DNA of 64,000 bases from Pseudoalteromonas holothuriae (GCF_945859825.1 NZ_CAMAPC010000003.1:124001-188000); one strand, 5' to 3'. Numbered from the stretch's first letter, positions 36,861-46,759 are shown. Numbers and translations: made by a program. Notes: generated by a model from the sequence alone, not told the origin.

Positions 36861-37277
36861 ATGAAACAGAATATTGTCCATATTGCTCTCGTTGTAAAAG
36901 ATTATGATGAAGCAATTGATTTTTACGTAAATAAACTCAAATTCGAGCTTATTGAAGACACTCTCCAACCTGAACAAGATAAGCGCTGGGTGACTGTAGC
37001 CCCACCAAACTCACAAGGTGTTACGCTGTTACTTGCTAAAGCTTCTAAACCGCAGCAGCATAGCTTTATTGGCAATCAAGCTGGTGGTCGAGTATTTCTT
37101 TTTTTAAACACGGATGATTTTTGGCGTGATTTTAAGCGAATGAAGTCAATAGGTATTAATTTTATTCGTGAGCCTGCGGAGCAAGATTATGGGACTGTCG
37201 CGGTGTTTGAAGACTTATATGGCAACTTATGGGATCTGCTTCAGTTAAACCCAAACCATCCAATAGCGAAAAGATAG
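36861..37277 (+). CDS. VOC-family (glyoxalase/bleomycin-resistance-like) protein
   Basis: A 138-residue protein of the vicinal-oxygen-chelate fold, made of two beta-alpha-beta-beta-beta units. Typical features are VHIALVVKDYDEAIDFYVNK at the N-terminus with a metal-ligand histidine at about residue 7, VTVAPPNSQGVTLLLAK in the middle, and TVAVFEDLYGNLWDLLQ at the end. Members isomerise, cleave or bind small ligands with a divalent metal, and the substrate is unknown. The ATG sits directly after a heptamer array, with no clear Shine-Dalgarno. A GFA-family gene follows 56 bases later on the same strand. Confidence 0.85.
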   Translation: MKQNIVHIALVVKDYDEAIDFYVNKLKFELIEDTLQPEQDKRWVTVAPPNSQGVTLLLAKASKPQQHSFIGNQAGGRVFLFLNTDDFWRDFKRMKSIGINFIREPAEQDYGTVAVFEDLYGNLWDLLQLNPNHPIAKR

Positions 37278-37333
37278 CATATTAAATTGCTCCAAAAAGA
37301 GTGTGTACAAACGTAAATCTTGGGAATTTGGAA

Positions 37334-37723
37334 ATGTTAAAAACATACAAAGGCGGATGTTTATGCGGCAATATTCGTTTTACAGCAATAGGTATGCCCA
37401 ATAATCCACATACCTGCTCGTGTAGATACTGCCAGCGTCATAGTGGGTCACTGACTCAGGCATGGGTAGAATTTAACGCAGAAAGTATTACATGGGATGG
37501 ACCAGGAGGAGAACCAAACCTTTGGAGGTCATCGGGTTATTCATCGAGGAGTTTTTGTGTTGTTTGTGGTAGTACACTCGGTGCTGTTGATGATGAGCCT
37601 GTTGTTGCATTGGTGCTTGGTACTTTCGACTCTCCTAATCGAAAAGAACTACGCCCAAAATCACACTCTTATATATCAAAAAAACCCAAATGGTGGTGTA
37701 TACAAGTTGACACGGATACCTAA
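37334..37723 (+). CDS. GFA-family zinc-binding protein (glutathione-dependent formaldehyde-activating/CENP-V-like)
   Basis: About 129 residues from the ATG at 37334, with GGGAA about 8 bases upstream. A GTG at 37301 would add 11 residues not typical of the family. Zinc-binding cysteines follow the GFA layout: GGCLCGNIRF, CSCRYCQRHSG and FCVVCGSTLG. These proteins are loosely linked to S-hydroxymethylglutathione formation, but most have no proven reaction. It probably shares a transcript with the VOC gene before it. Confidence 0.85.
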   Translation: MLKTYKGGCLCGNIRFTAIGMPNNPHTCSCRYCQRHSGSLTQAWVEFNAESITWDGPGGEPNLWRSSGYSSRSFCVVCGSTLGAVDDEPVVALVLGTFDSPNRKELRPKSHSYISKKPKWWCIQVDTDT

Positions 37724-37888
37724 CAATTAAAGTTTCGCTCCGTGGCATATTTTAGCTAACTGTAATCTCCCCTATAATTGCTTCATTGCCACTGTATGTA
37801 TCTGATACAAAGCCATGGTAGGTTTTCAGTTTTGCATCAATACAGGTAAGGCCGCTCCAATCAAAAATTGTTAAATTTAAAATTGCAT

Positions 37889-38896
37889 TCACTCCCAGTT
37901 GCACTTTTTAACGGCATCGAACCAGTGCGCTTCAAAACTTTGCCTTACAGGTGCACTGGGTAAGCTAACATCTATATCTAGCTTGCCCGCTAGATACCGA
38001 TGTACTTGCGCTTTTAATTTATCGCTTTGCAAATCTTCATATGCCACTTTTAAAGCTAACTTTCGCTTTTCGTCTGGCTCATTGCCCTGTAGTTGTTCAA
38101 AGCGGGCGTTTAACCACAACAACATAGCTTGCTTTGATTTATTAGGAAAGATAGCAGTCAACTTTGAGGTTGGCTCAACCAAACGTTGGTAATTTACTAA
38201 TTGCTCTTTAATCAAAAAAACAAATAGTAGGTTTATACCCGCTGAAATTTTGCCTGATCGTTTGTCTATCTCCTGATAGTCACTAAGTGCTTGGCGAAAC
38301 AGTCGCTCAGCTTCATTAATGTTACCTTGATCTAACGCCATACTACCCAAGTTATTCTCAATCATTGCAAGTACAGGAAGTAGCTGCATTTGCTCTGCAA
38401 GAATTCTTGCACGCGCATAAAGATTACGAGCTTTTGAATGAGCGCCTTGCTCTCTTGCGACTAACGCCATACTGTTAGTTAATGTTAAGCGTTGTCGGTC
38501 ATTTTCTGCATATTTATGTGAACAATCGAGACTAGTTTGTGCATCGTTATAGTAACGCTCTCTACGCAAAAAAATACCCAATGCGCTTAAAATAGTCGTT
38601 ATATTGGCTTTAAAAAAAGGGCTTGATTGTTTTGTAAATGTTGCCTCAAGTGAGTCTAATAAACGTGTCATTTGATTGGTTGGCACGGACGCGCGCATCA
38701 TAATCAAATGCCAACGTATAAACAAATTATCTGGGAGCTCTTCAGGAGCTTCAATGTTTTCTAGCAATACCATAGAGTTAGCTGGGTTTACAGTAAGGTA
38801 GTCTTCTGCTTCATTCAAGATGCCAACGGGGTTTAATCCACGAGCCAGTGCCATAAAACTAAGCCCAAGTGTTACCACGAGTAATAGTAGTCGCAA
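37889..38896 (-). CDS. Exported TPR-repeat protein
   Basis: A 335-residue protein with signal peptide MRLLLLVVTLGLSFMALARG. Helical repeats run from about residue 95 to 290, with recognisable TPR units (GAHSKARNLYARARILAEQM, LGSMALDQGNINEAERLFRQ). Related Alteromonadales proteins often carry a transmembrane helix and a GGDEF or kinase domain after such repeats. Here the chain ends at residue 335 without one, so it may be a stand-alone periplasmic scaffold or a shortened relative. The next gene on this strand starts 94 bases upstream. Function is unknown. Confidence 0.7.
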   Translation of the reverse strand: MRLLLLVVTLGLSFMALARGLNPVGILNEAEDYLTVNPANSMVLLENIEAPEELPDNLFIRWHLIMMRASVPTNQMTRLLDSLEATFTKQSSPFFKANITTILSALGIFLRRERYYNDAQTSLDCSHKYAENDRQRLTLTNSMALVAREQGAHSKARNLYARARILAEQMQLLPVLAMIENNLGSMALDQGNINEAERLFRQALSDYQEIDKRSGKISAGINLLFVFLIKEQLVNYQRLVEPTSKLTAIFPNKSKQAMLLWLNARFEQLQGNEPDEKRKLALKVAYEDLQSDKLKAQVHRYLAGKLDIDVSLPSAPVRQSFEAHWFDAVKKCNWE

Positions 38897-38989
38897 TATG
38901 ACCTTACCCCTTTACTTATCGATACGTATAACTGTAGCTGTAAAAAACCAAATACTCAAAACACCACACTGTTTACAAGCGCTTCTATG

Positions 38990-41143
38990 CTAATCATTTC
39001 TTCTTTGTTCATTTACCAAGAGCAAAATCTCCGCAGCCGCCATTGCATCATCCAAAGCTCTATGGTGCTGATTCAACTCAATGTTAAGCGTATTACATAA
39101 ATTTCCAAGCGAATATGATGGATGGCCAGGCAGATATTTCCTTGCTAGTTGAACAGTACACAATTTGGGTTTACTAAATAACATACCTACTCTTTGAAAC
39201 TCATGTTTTAAGAAGCCCATGTCAAAATTGACATTGTGCGCCACAAAAATTGTATTATCACAAAAGTCATTCACTTGAGACGCGATATCACTGAACACTG
39301 GCGCTTGAGCAACCATCTCATTATTAATACCAGTGAGCTGAGTAATATATTTAGGAATGCGCCGCTGAGGGTTCACTAAGCTTTGCCACTTTGCCACTAT
39401 TTTACCCTGCTCAATTCTCACTATGCCAATTTCGGTGATACGGTCGAGCTCTTTTTTCCCTCCAGTCGTTTCTAAATCAACTACAGCATATGATTGATTA
39501 GGGTCAAATTGCCAACTCGTGCGCTGAATGTCAACATCAAAACCACATAGGCTAAGTTGATTAATAGATACGAGTTGATTTCTACGCAGCGAATCACCTG
39601 GTGCTTTTATTTCCTCAAACCGCAACGAATCTCGCTCCAACACCATTAAATCCGGAAAACCATCCTTTAAGTTTTTAAAATCTTTAGCCATTGCCTTTAA
39701 TAACACAGTAAGTTTCTTTACGTTGGCATACTGGGCAAGTATTAACAGCTGTTCGAGCACTTTATCGTTCCAATTAAACAACGCATTTTGTTGACCATAA
39801 TAAAATGTTGCCTGTTTTAACAACCAACTTTTAAAGTCATTGGTGCTATTAATGAGTAACAATTTTTCGTCAATTTTTGCGCCAAGAGTGTCGTAAAAGT
39901 GGTTAAGTTTTAGCATTTGAGGATAACGCTCAAACTCATTACAAGGCATACTATGTTCACTTTCATAAAGCTCTTGCCAAAAAACAATCGAAAATAACGC
40001 AAGCCATAGGTGATTTTCTGTATGCCATGCGCACACTCCATTTCGTTTGTAGTGCGCTATCATCCCTTGCTCTGTATTGCCTTTGTAAGCTTCATCTATC
40101 GCTATTATATGACTGTGCTCGCGCAATAAATCAGTTAAAATAGAAGTACGTTTTTGCGCAAACTTACGTAACAGAAAATCTTTGGCAAAAAGTAGCAAAT
40201 GTTCATCATTAGGAGTATTCAAAATGGCTTCTAGAGAGGCTTTACAACATTCATGCTCACCTTGTGTATATAATAGCCTTACCCATTTTTCTTGTGCTTT
40301 TGCACTGGTACACTGTTCAAGCAACTGCATTGCCAAGTTGATGTGAGACTTTTCCAACAAACAAGCAAGCTTATAAAACACTTTTTCTTTTTGATAGTTT
40401 GCTTGAACACCAAGATCAGCGTCTATTGGCTCGCGTAAAAGCAGGTTAGCCAATGCAGCACTTTGCTCAATACCTGAATCTTGGAGTCGTTGATAATATT
40501 TAGCATAACGATAAGCACAAAGCGCAAACTGCCGATTCTCGAAATAACTACCGCCACTGGCCTTACTATGCGTTTTCATCACGCCTAAGTCACGCATCGA
40601 AAATTGTGACAAATTGCGTTCTAACCGATTAAAATATAAGAACAGAAAATACTCAAATTGTGGTGCAACACAAATATACAAGTAATGTTCTACTACTTCA
40701 TGATGGACGACATCATCAAAGACAAGGTGCCGCTTTGCAAACTCAAACCAACATGATTTTTTTGCTGTTCTCGAGGGCAGTTTAACCGCCTCAATCACAT
40801 TACATAAAGCCATTAATTCAGGCTTAGTTATTACGCTTAACCAATCTTCAAATTTTTCTAAATTTACATCTGTGATAAGTTCCTGCTGACGTAAAACCTT
40901 TAAAGCATTAGGTAAATTATTAATTTCTTTATATTTAAGTGTTGTGTGTGCTACAAAACTCGATGTCCGGTTTAACAACCGAACCATTAAGCAACGTTCA
41001 TTCTCTGCTAAGTTATCAATACGCTCTAGCACCGAAAAGTGCTCGTCACATAACAAGTGCATATTATGGTGTCGAGTATGCGCTATAAATTCACTAAAAT
41101 GATCGAGGTAGTATTTTTCTGGAAGTTGTTTTTTCACACGCAC
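38990..41143 (-). CDS. FAN1-like VRR-NUC nuclease fused to a DnaQ-type 3'-5' exonuclease
   Basis: A 717-residue protein with two nuclease domains. Residues 1 to about 480 match the helical body of bacterial FAN1 proteins (EKYYLDHFSEFIAHTRHHNM near the start, AWHTENHLWLALFSIVFWQE at 372-391). Residues about 485-545 are a VRR-NUC domain with the PD-(D/E)XK residues in GFPDLMV (Asp498) and EEIKAPGDSLRRNQ (Glu511, Lys513). Glu376 matches the extra FAN1 acid. Residues 551-717 are a DEDDh exonuclease with VVDLETTG (Asp556, Glu558), HNVNFD (Asp641) and HRALDDA (His694, Asp699). FAN1 alone is about 550 residues and ends after VRR-NUC. Both active sites look intact, suggesting repair of crosslinks or flaps followed by 3' trimming. 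Confidence 0.85.
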   Translation of the reverse strand: MRVKKQLPEKYYLDHFSEFIAHTRHHNMHLLCDEHFSVLERIDNLAENERCLMVRLLNRTSSFVAHTTLKYKEINNLPNALKVLRQQELITDVNLEKFEDWLSVITKPELMALCNVIEAVKLPSRTAKKSCWFEFAKRHLVFDDVVHHEVVEHYLYICVAPQFEYFLFLYFNRLERNLSQFSMRDLGVMKTHSKASGGSYFENRQFALCAYRYAKYYQRLQDSGIEQSAALANLLLREPIDADLGVQANYQKEKVFYKLACLLEKSHINLAMQLLEQCTSAKAQEKWVRLLYTQGEHECCKASLEAILNTPNDEHLLLFAKDFLLRKFAQKRTSILTDLLREHSHIIAIDEAYKGNTEQGMIAHYKRNGVCAWHTENHLWLALFSIVFWQELYESEHSMPCNEFERYPQMLKLNHFYDTLGAKIDEKLLLINSTNDFKSWLLKQATFYYGQQNALFNWNDKVLEQLLILAQYANVKKLTVLLKAMAKDFKNLKDGFPDLMVLERDSLRFEEIKAPGDSLRRNQLVSINQLSLCGFDVDIQRTSWQFDPNQSYAVVDLETTGGKKELDRITEIGIVRIEQGKIVAKWQSLVNPQRRIPKYITQLTGINNEMVAQAPVFSDIASQVNDFCDNTIFVAHNVNFDMGFLKHEFQRVGMLFSKPKLCTVQLARKYLPGHPSYSLGNLCNTLNIELNQHHRALDDAMAAAEILLLVNEQRRND

Positions 41144-41189
41144 ACCAAACTGTTTTTTTATACAGTATTACATGCTTGAGCTCTTCTAG

Positions 41190-44100
41190 CTAGGGGCTTT
41201 TAATTGTATGCGGCAACCAATCCATTAGCTTTTCTAATAATATTTCTTGTCCGATTGGTTTAGCAATATAATCATCCATGCCCGCTTCTAGACACTTATT
41301 TTTATCGCCGACCATGGCATTAGCAGTCATGGCAATAATATTTACGTTCTTGTAATATAATCCTGCCTCTCCATTGCGAATTGCTCGAGTTGCTTCATAG
41401 CCATCCAACTCAGGCATTTGACAATCCATAATTAGTAGATGGTACCTGTCATCTTCTTGCCTTTGTTCAAGCATGCTTAAAACTTCTTGTCCATCCGCCG
41501 CAACATCGACCATGTTAAGCCCTAATTTTTTCAGCATGCTCGTTGCTACGATTTGATTCACTTGATTATCTTCTGCAAGTAAAATACGAATAGATTCACT
41601 CCACTCAACTCGTTCAGGGTCAACCGCATTATTTTTCTTAAGTGCCTGAATATAACCTGATGTAACAAGTGGTTTTGCCTTAGCGAGCGCCTCGCCATTA
41701 TCAGCAACAATTGAAAGTGCAGCAAATAAGTCAAAAGTAGTTGCTGGTTTAGGAAAATATGCGGCAAAACCAAGCTTCGCGAAATAATGTTCATCACCAT
41801 GGCTTCCCATTGACGTCATCATGACCAGTTTCATGTCGTTTAGTTTAGGGTTTTGCCGAATTGCACTTCCTAACATAGCACCATCCATTGTTGGCATTTG
41901 CATATCTAAAAACGCGATGTCAAAACATGCACCATGCTCGTTCAAATAACGCTCACACGTTTGCAATGCCTGCTGGCCTGAACTCGCCTGCGAGACTTGC
42001 GCTCCCCAATGCTGAAGCTGTCCAATCAAAACTTCTCTATTGGTATGATTGTCATCCACAACTAAAATATGCAATTGTGACATTTCAACGCTTGGTAGCA
42101 CCTGCGTAGAACCGATACTGTGTTTCATTAACACATCAAAACTAAAGCAACTTCCCTTGCCAATCTCACTCGATATAGAAACACTTCCTCCCATAAGCTC
42201 GCACAACTTTTTAACGATGGCTAGGCCAAGTCCCGTACCGCCATACTTTCTTGTTGTCGAAGCATCTACTTGAGAGAATGAGTCAAATAACTTATTTTGT
42301 TTCGATTTTGATATACCAATGCCCGTATCACGCACTTGGCATTCAAAGCGTAAACAATCGCTATCAGTTTTAACCAAACTAGCTGTAACAACAACTTCTC
42401 CGTGTTCGGTAAATTTAATTGCATTGCTGACTAAGTTTGTCAATATTTGCCTTAATCGGCTAGGGTCTCCTCTCACTTCTGACTCATCGACTTTGGTCAT
42501 ATCCAGTACTAATTCAAGTCCTTTATCTTGAGCTTGCATCGCCGCAGATTCAGCAAAATCGCCAAGCACGCCACGTAAATCATACTCTAATTCTTCGAGC
42601 TCCAACTTACCTGCATCGACTTTGGAAAAGTCTAAAATATCGTTAATTAAACCTAACAATGATGTTGCACTATTTAAGGCAACCCTCGCCCGATGGCTCT
42701 GCTCCTCATTCAACTGCCCATTGAGTAATAAATTAAGCATACCTAACACACCATTCATGGGAGTTCTTATTTCATGACTCATCGATGCCAAAAATTCGCT
42801 TTTCGCCAGGCTTGCTTGCTCCGCAGCAACTTTAGCTTCTTCTAATACCAATTCAGATTCAACTTCGCGGGTAATATCTTGCTGAATACCGACATAAGCT
42901 TTTAGTTTACCGGCACTATCAAAAACAGGTGACAGTTTTAAATTATTCCAAAATGGTTCGCCGCTTTTTTTGTAGTTGATAAGCTTAACAGCAAGCTTTT
43001 GATGCGACTCAATAGCCTTTCGCATCTGCATTTGGGTTTCTTTTGAGGTGTCTTTTCCTTGCAAAAAGCGACAATTTGTACCCAACACCCGCTTGTCATA
43101 ACCACTCATCTCACAAAATGCCCGGTTAACAAAGGCTAAGGGAAGTTCAGGCTGTGTTGCATCTGCAATAGAGATACCTACAGTGCACGATTCAATTGCT
43201 TCAGCAAGCATATCGTTATGTTCTTTGGCCTCTTGCAGAGCACCTTGATACAAGCGCTGTTCTGTGATGTCTGTGAGCGAACCTGCCATTCTAACCGCTT
43301 TACCCTGTTCATTTTTAAGGGCAACACCTTTAGCACGAAAATAGCGATATTCATGGGAAAAGACTTGTATTCTCAACTCCAAGTTAAATGGGGTGTTATT
43401 TTTGAAATGGTTTTGCAATTCTCGCTTAACTAACGCTTTATCTTCGCTATGAATGCGAACCTCGATTGCACTAAGTTGATTTGGAAAAAGCTCAACGTCA
43501 TCTCTATCAAAGCCGAGTAACTCTCTAAATCTGGGTGCAAAGTAAATATTATGCTTCTCTAAATCCCAATCCCACAATCCATCGTAGCTTCCTTCAATAG
43601 CAAGTTTATATCTATCTTCGTTCGCTTTTGCTCGCTGTTCCGAGTGTTCAATACGACGAAAAGGGTTTAATAACAATTGTCGGCCAAACACCAGCAGTAA
43701 CCCAAATGACAAAGTTAAGCTTAACGTTACCGCCCAGCCTATACTTTTTTGAAATTGACTTACTTTTTCATTAAGGCGACTTGACTTGACAAAATACTCG
43801 TAAGTAATGCCTGTTGTTCCTATTACTTGTTTATTGATGCTAACGTAATCACTATTCGAGTCAAGATTACTATATTGAACCCACTTTCCGCTTAATGAGA
43901 TAGCCGTTGTATAGTCCTGCTTGGCAGCAAGTAATACATCGTTTAAATCAATACTAAACCCTGCCAATAAAACGCCTTCAATAAAACCGTTGTAACTGAT
44001 TGGCACGGCTATTTTAAACATTTGTGAGTCACCCTCTGGCGCAAGCACAATGGCTTTATCACTCTCACCACTGATTATTTTTTGCAGCCATAATGTATGG

Positions 44101-44507
44101 CTATCAATAAAGTTTTCAGAAAAAAGACTACTATAAACTGTTTCACCTAGCACATTAACTATTTGAATAGCTTCTTTTTGACCAAGTAAGGTCAGCTCAT
44201 CGAAAAAGTCAGGCAGTGAAGCTGCAGAATGTCCACTTCCCATTACCCCTTGTACCAAAACTGGTTGATGCGCCAAATCCAATAAAAGCTGCTCTCGGGT
44301 TTCTAAAAATTGTTCTAGGTAGTTTTTGGTCAGTTTCGCTTCAACCTGACTGGTATTTATTTGCAGTTGTGTTACCGATTCGTTTGCTTTTTGTCCTACT
44401 AAAATAAGGCTTATACTCACCGATAAAAATAAACTCATTATCAAAAATGCATAAAATAGCTTATCTGATTTGAGCCTAAACATTTTACTTAATGACTGAT
44501 TTATCAT
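41190..44507 (-). CDS. LOV-domain hybrid sensor histidine kinase with two receiver domains
   Basis: A 1105-residue membrane kinase. TM1 is at about 17-38, then a periplasmic sensor of about 215 residues, and TM2 at about 256-276. PAS1 spans about 298-418 (WDWDLEKHNIYFAPRFRELL). PAS2 (about 430-550) is a LOV domain: GTNCRFLQ with the photoactive cysteine at 479, plus FMN-contact residues Asn511 (NYKKSGEPFW), Asn521 and Gln542 (GIQQDIT). HisKA has SMSHEIRTPMNGVLGM (His578), and the ATPase has NLVSNAIKFT, DTGIGIS and GGTGLGLAIV. Receivers have Asp868 and Asp1028, and there is no Hpt domain. AGGAAG lies 6 bases before the ATG. The gene overlaps the end of the binding-protein gene by 23 bases. Confidence 0.9.
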   Translation of the reverse strand: MINQSLSKMFRLKSDKLFYAFLIMSLFLSVSISLILVGQKANESVTQLQINTSQVEAKLTKNYLEQFLETREQLLLDLAHQPVLVQGVMGSGHSAASLPDFFDELTLLGQKEAIQIVNVLGETVYSSLFSENFIDSHTLWLQKIISGESDKAIVLAPEGDSQMFKIAVPISYNGFIEGVLLAGFSIDLNDVLLAAKQDYTTAISLSGKWVQYSNLDSNSDYVSINKQVIGTTGITYEYFVKSSRLNEKVSQFQKSIGWAVTLSLTLSFGLLLVFGRQLLLNPFRRIEHSEQRAKANEDRYKLAIEGSYDGLWDWDLEKHNIYFAPRFRELLGFDRDDVELFPNQLSAIEVRIHSEDKALVKRELQNHFKNNTPFNLELRIQVFSHEYRYFRAKGVALKNEQGKAVRMAGSLTDITEQRLYQGALQEAKEHNDMLAEAIESCTVGISIADATQPELPLAFVNRAFCEMSGYDKRVLGTNCRFLQGKDTSKETQMQMRKAIESHQKLAVKLINYKKSGEPFWNNLKLSPVFDSAGKLKAYVGIQQDITREVESELVLEEAKVAAEQASLAKSEFLASMSHEIRTPMNGVLGMLNLLLNGQLNEEQSHRARVALNSATSLLGLINDILDFSKVDAGKLELEELEYDLRGVLGDFAESAAMQAQDKGLELVLDMTKVDESEVRGDPSRLRQILTNLVSNAIKFTEHGEVVVTASLVKTDSDCLRFECQVRDTGIGISKSKQNKLFDSFSQVDASTTRKYGGTGLGLAIVKKLCELMGGSVSISSEIGKGSCFSFDVLMKHSIGSTQVLPSVEMSQLHILVVDDNHTNREVLIGQLQHWGAQVSQASSGQQALQTCERYLNEHGACFDIAFLDMQMPTMDGAMLGSAIRQNPKLNDMKLVMMTSMGSHGDEHYFAKLGFAAYFPKPATTFDLFAALSIVADNGEALAKAKPLVTSGYIQALKKNNAVDPERVEWSESIRILLAEDNQVNQIVATSMLKKLGLNMVDVAADGQEVLSMLEQRQEDDRYHLLIMDCQMPELDGYEATRAIRNGEAGLYYKNVNIIAMTANAMVGDKNKCLEAGMDDYIAKPIGQEILLEKLMDWLPHTIKSP

Positions 44508-45735
44508 TTAACTTCCTGTTTAGCTGGGGCAGAAGCACCACGCCACCATCATCATCATATTTTGCCATGCAAAAATCGGCCAAACCAAGTGCTTCATGAG
44601 CATCATCATTATCCGCAGACCAAGTTGAAAAAGGTACTTCATATGTCTTAATAAGGCCCACAACAGGCAAGTTTATTTGCTCTAAAGCATCTCGCAATGC
44701 AGCTCTATTATGCTTTATATCATCGGTCAAAGTAGTATTGGATAAAGCACTTATTAACAGTCGGCCCAGATCATAGCTATGCACAAAGCCGGTAGGTGCG
44801 GGTAGTATTTCTATGTTTTTCATCGCAGCAGGAAATAATGCTTGAGCAGATGTCACAGTCGCTTTCGCTCGAGGATATCGCTTATAATTACGAAGTGAAA
44901 AGCAACTTTGAATAAAGTGTAATACTACGCCTTGCTGCAAAGCAGTACGGGCAGATGACCAAAAATTTCCTCCGGTGATACCCCAGTGACTTACAATGGG
45001 TATCTGTAACTCTTTAGGAAAACTCAACATCGCATTAACAAAATGACTTCCTTCTAATGCGTTGCCCACAAACACAATACAATCCGCATCACTTTGTAAT
45101 ATTTCTCGAATCATAATTTTGGCACTATTTAATTGCGTATTCCAATTAAACCAAGTAACCGCCGGAGCATTATTTACACCCGCAGCATCACGTATTGTTT
45201 TATCATTAGATTTACCCCAAGGTGTATTCTCTAAAAGTGTATGTATTGATTTGCACTTAAGTGCTCGCTTTGCGTGTTCAACCAAAGTGAAGCCTGCTTT
45301 GGTATCATCAATTGACAGTCGATACACCCAATTAACGCCATCAGGATAACGGGTTATTGGCCCGCCAGCTGCCCAAGGAATAAGCAGCAACACGCCATTT
45401 TCATTAATAAAGTTACGATATTTGATATAAGGTGGAGAATGTAACCCACCAAGTATGGCAAGCGCATCAGAGTCGTCTATAAATTGCCTGATATGCAAAA
45501 GGCTTCGATTACTGTTACCTCGATGATCTTTTTCAACCAATTGAAGTTGATAGCCTTGCACCTGATTATTAACTTCTGCTAAAGCCGTCAGCAGTCCCAT
45601 TTTCATGGCGTTAGCCGATGCCCGATGGTTTGAATAATCAGAATCGTGATAAATTTTTAGTACTCGTGCTTTGTCTTCTGCATTGGCGTAAAAACTAATA
45701 AAATACAAAAATACAAACCAATAATGGAATCTCAT
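44485..45735 (-). CDS. Periplasmic substrate-binding protein (type I fold, Leu/Ile/Val-binding-like)
   Basis: A 416-residue protein with signal peptide MRFHYWFVFLYFISFYANA. The Peripla_BP_6-type fold is suggested by VLKIYHDSDYSNHRASANAM, ALLTALAEVNNQVQGYQLQL (in part), ILGGLHSPPYIKY, LLIPWAAGGPITRYP, and CIVFVGNALEGSHFVNAM. No ABC permease or ATPase gene is nearby. Instead the gene overlaps that of the LOV hybrid kinase by 23 bases. By analogy with LuxP/LuxQ and TorT/TorS, it probably delivers a ligand signal to the kinase's periplasmic domain. The ligand is unknown. Confidence 0.82.
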   Translation of the reverse strand: MRFHYWFVFLYFISFYANAEDKARVLKIYHDSDYSNHRASANAMKMGLLTALAEVNNQVQGYQLQLVEKDHRGNSNRSLLHIRQFIDDSDALAILGGLHSPPYIKYRNFINENGVLLLIPWAAGGPITRYPDGVNWVYRLSIDDTKAGFTLVEHAKRALKCKSIHTLLENTPWGKSNDKTIRDAAGVNNAPAVTWFNWNTQLNSAKIMIREILQSDADCIVFVGNALEGSHFVNAMLSFPKELQIPIVSHWGITGGNFWSSARTALQQGVVLHFIQSCFSLRNYKRYPRAKATVTSAQALFPAAMKNIEILPAPTGFVHSYDLGRLLISALSNTTLTDDIKHNRAALRDALEQINLPVVGLIKTYEVPFSTWSADNDDAHEALGLADFCMAKYDDDGGVVLLPQLNRKLNDKSVIK

Positions 45736-45903
45736 AAACTAACTAGTTAACTCAATCATAGCATTAAAAGTAGCTCAACTTTTTAAAATTTGCAGTACTT
45801 ACATAGCGATATATCCAAACTTTATGAACTATAATCCTCTAGCAATGGTAATACACTAAAACTCAGACTCATATAACAAATAGCAAAGCTACCTTTGTTA
45901 TGA

Positions 45904-46755
45904 TCATGCTTTGAGCATACTTAACTGAGCTGCGATAACTTGCCAAGTTTGTTCATCATTTATGATACGCCCATGCCCTAAACCTTGAGTTGTGATTAAC
46001 GTTAAATGCGAGTGAATTTTTGCAACCTTTTCGCTAAGGTGATGAAAGGCAAATTTGTCTTCTAAATCATGTACAATCACAATGTTCTTATGTTTAGCTA
46101 AGTGGTGTTCAGGCAATAGATTTTCAAAAATCATATCGTGCTGGCTTTCTACTGATTTGATGACCGTATTGAATAAACGCTTGGATATACCCGTTGCTAG
46201 AATTCGTTGCTCAAAGCCGGTGTAAAAGTCAAATGGCGGCGCAATGAGAATGTGAACATTGGTGTTTACTCGATTAAGTGCCGCAATACTTCCCATTGAA
46301 TGGCTGATTGTTGCAACTATGGGTAAGTCTATGTGCGCCTTTACCGCCTCTAAGCCTCGAACAAAGAGCGGTAAATTAGCTTCTTTACCCGCGCTATTTC
46401 CATGCGCGTAATGGTCAAACGCGATAACTTTAAATCCAAGTGCCGCAACTTTTTCCATAAGTGGATAGAACTGCCCTGTACTGCCGGACCAGCCATGGGT
46501 GAACAAAACAATGGGACCATCACCCAGCTCATAAATGTGTAATTGCTCAAACTGAGTATTTAGCTTGTATTCCTTCATTGTATTTGGCTTTATAACTTTG
46601 GACTGATGACGAACGGGAGTCAGCAATAATCGCTGTACGCACCTTTTACCCAAGCTTGGGGCAATACGCGCGACTATGCCCGATACCATTTTTACAGCAT
46701 AATAGCTCAAAGATTTTCGGTTTTGTTGTTCGGAAAAGTAAATTTTACTGCTCAT
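45904..46755 (-). CDS. Alpha/beta hydrolase
   Basis: A 283-residue cytoplasmic hydrolase. The oxyanion-hole block is VLFTHGWSGSTGQF, the nucleophile elbow TISHSMGSIAAL, the acid is in IVIVHDLEDKFAF and the histidine in TQGLGHGRIIND. It starts 4 bases after the TetR gene stop, so the pair form an operon. The TetR protein probably represses both through the palindrome at 47361-47374. Substrate is unknown. Serine hydrolases in such pairs often act on esters or lactones. Confidence 0.85.
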   Translation of the reverse strand: MSSKIYFSEQQNRKSLSYYAVKMVSGIVARIAPSLGKRCVQRLLLTPVRHQSKVIKPNTMKEYKLNTQFEQLHIYELGDGPIVLFTHGWSGSTGQFYPLMEKVAALGFKVIAFDHYAHGNSAGKEANLPLFVRGLEAVKAHIDLPIVATISHSMGSIAALNRVNTNVHILIAPPFDFYTGFEQRILATGISKRLFNTVIKSVESQHDMIFENLLPEHHLAKHKNIVIVHDLEDKFAFHHLSEKVAKIHSHLTLITTQGLGHGRIINDEQTWQVIAAQLSMLKA

Positions 46756-46759
46756 ATTT

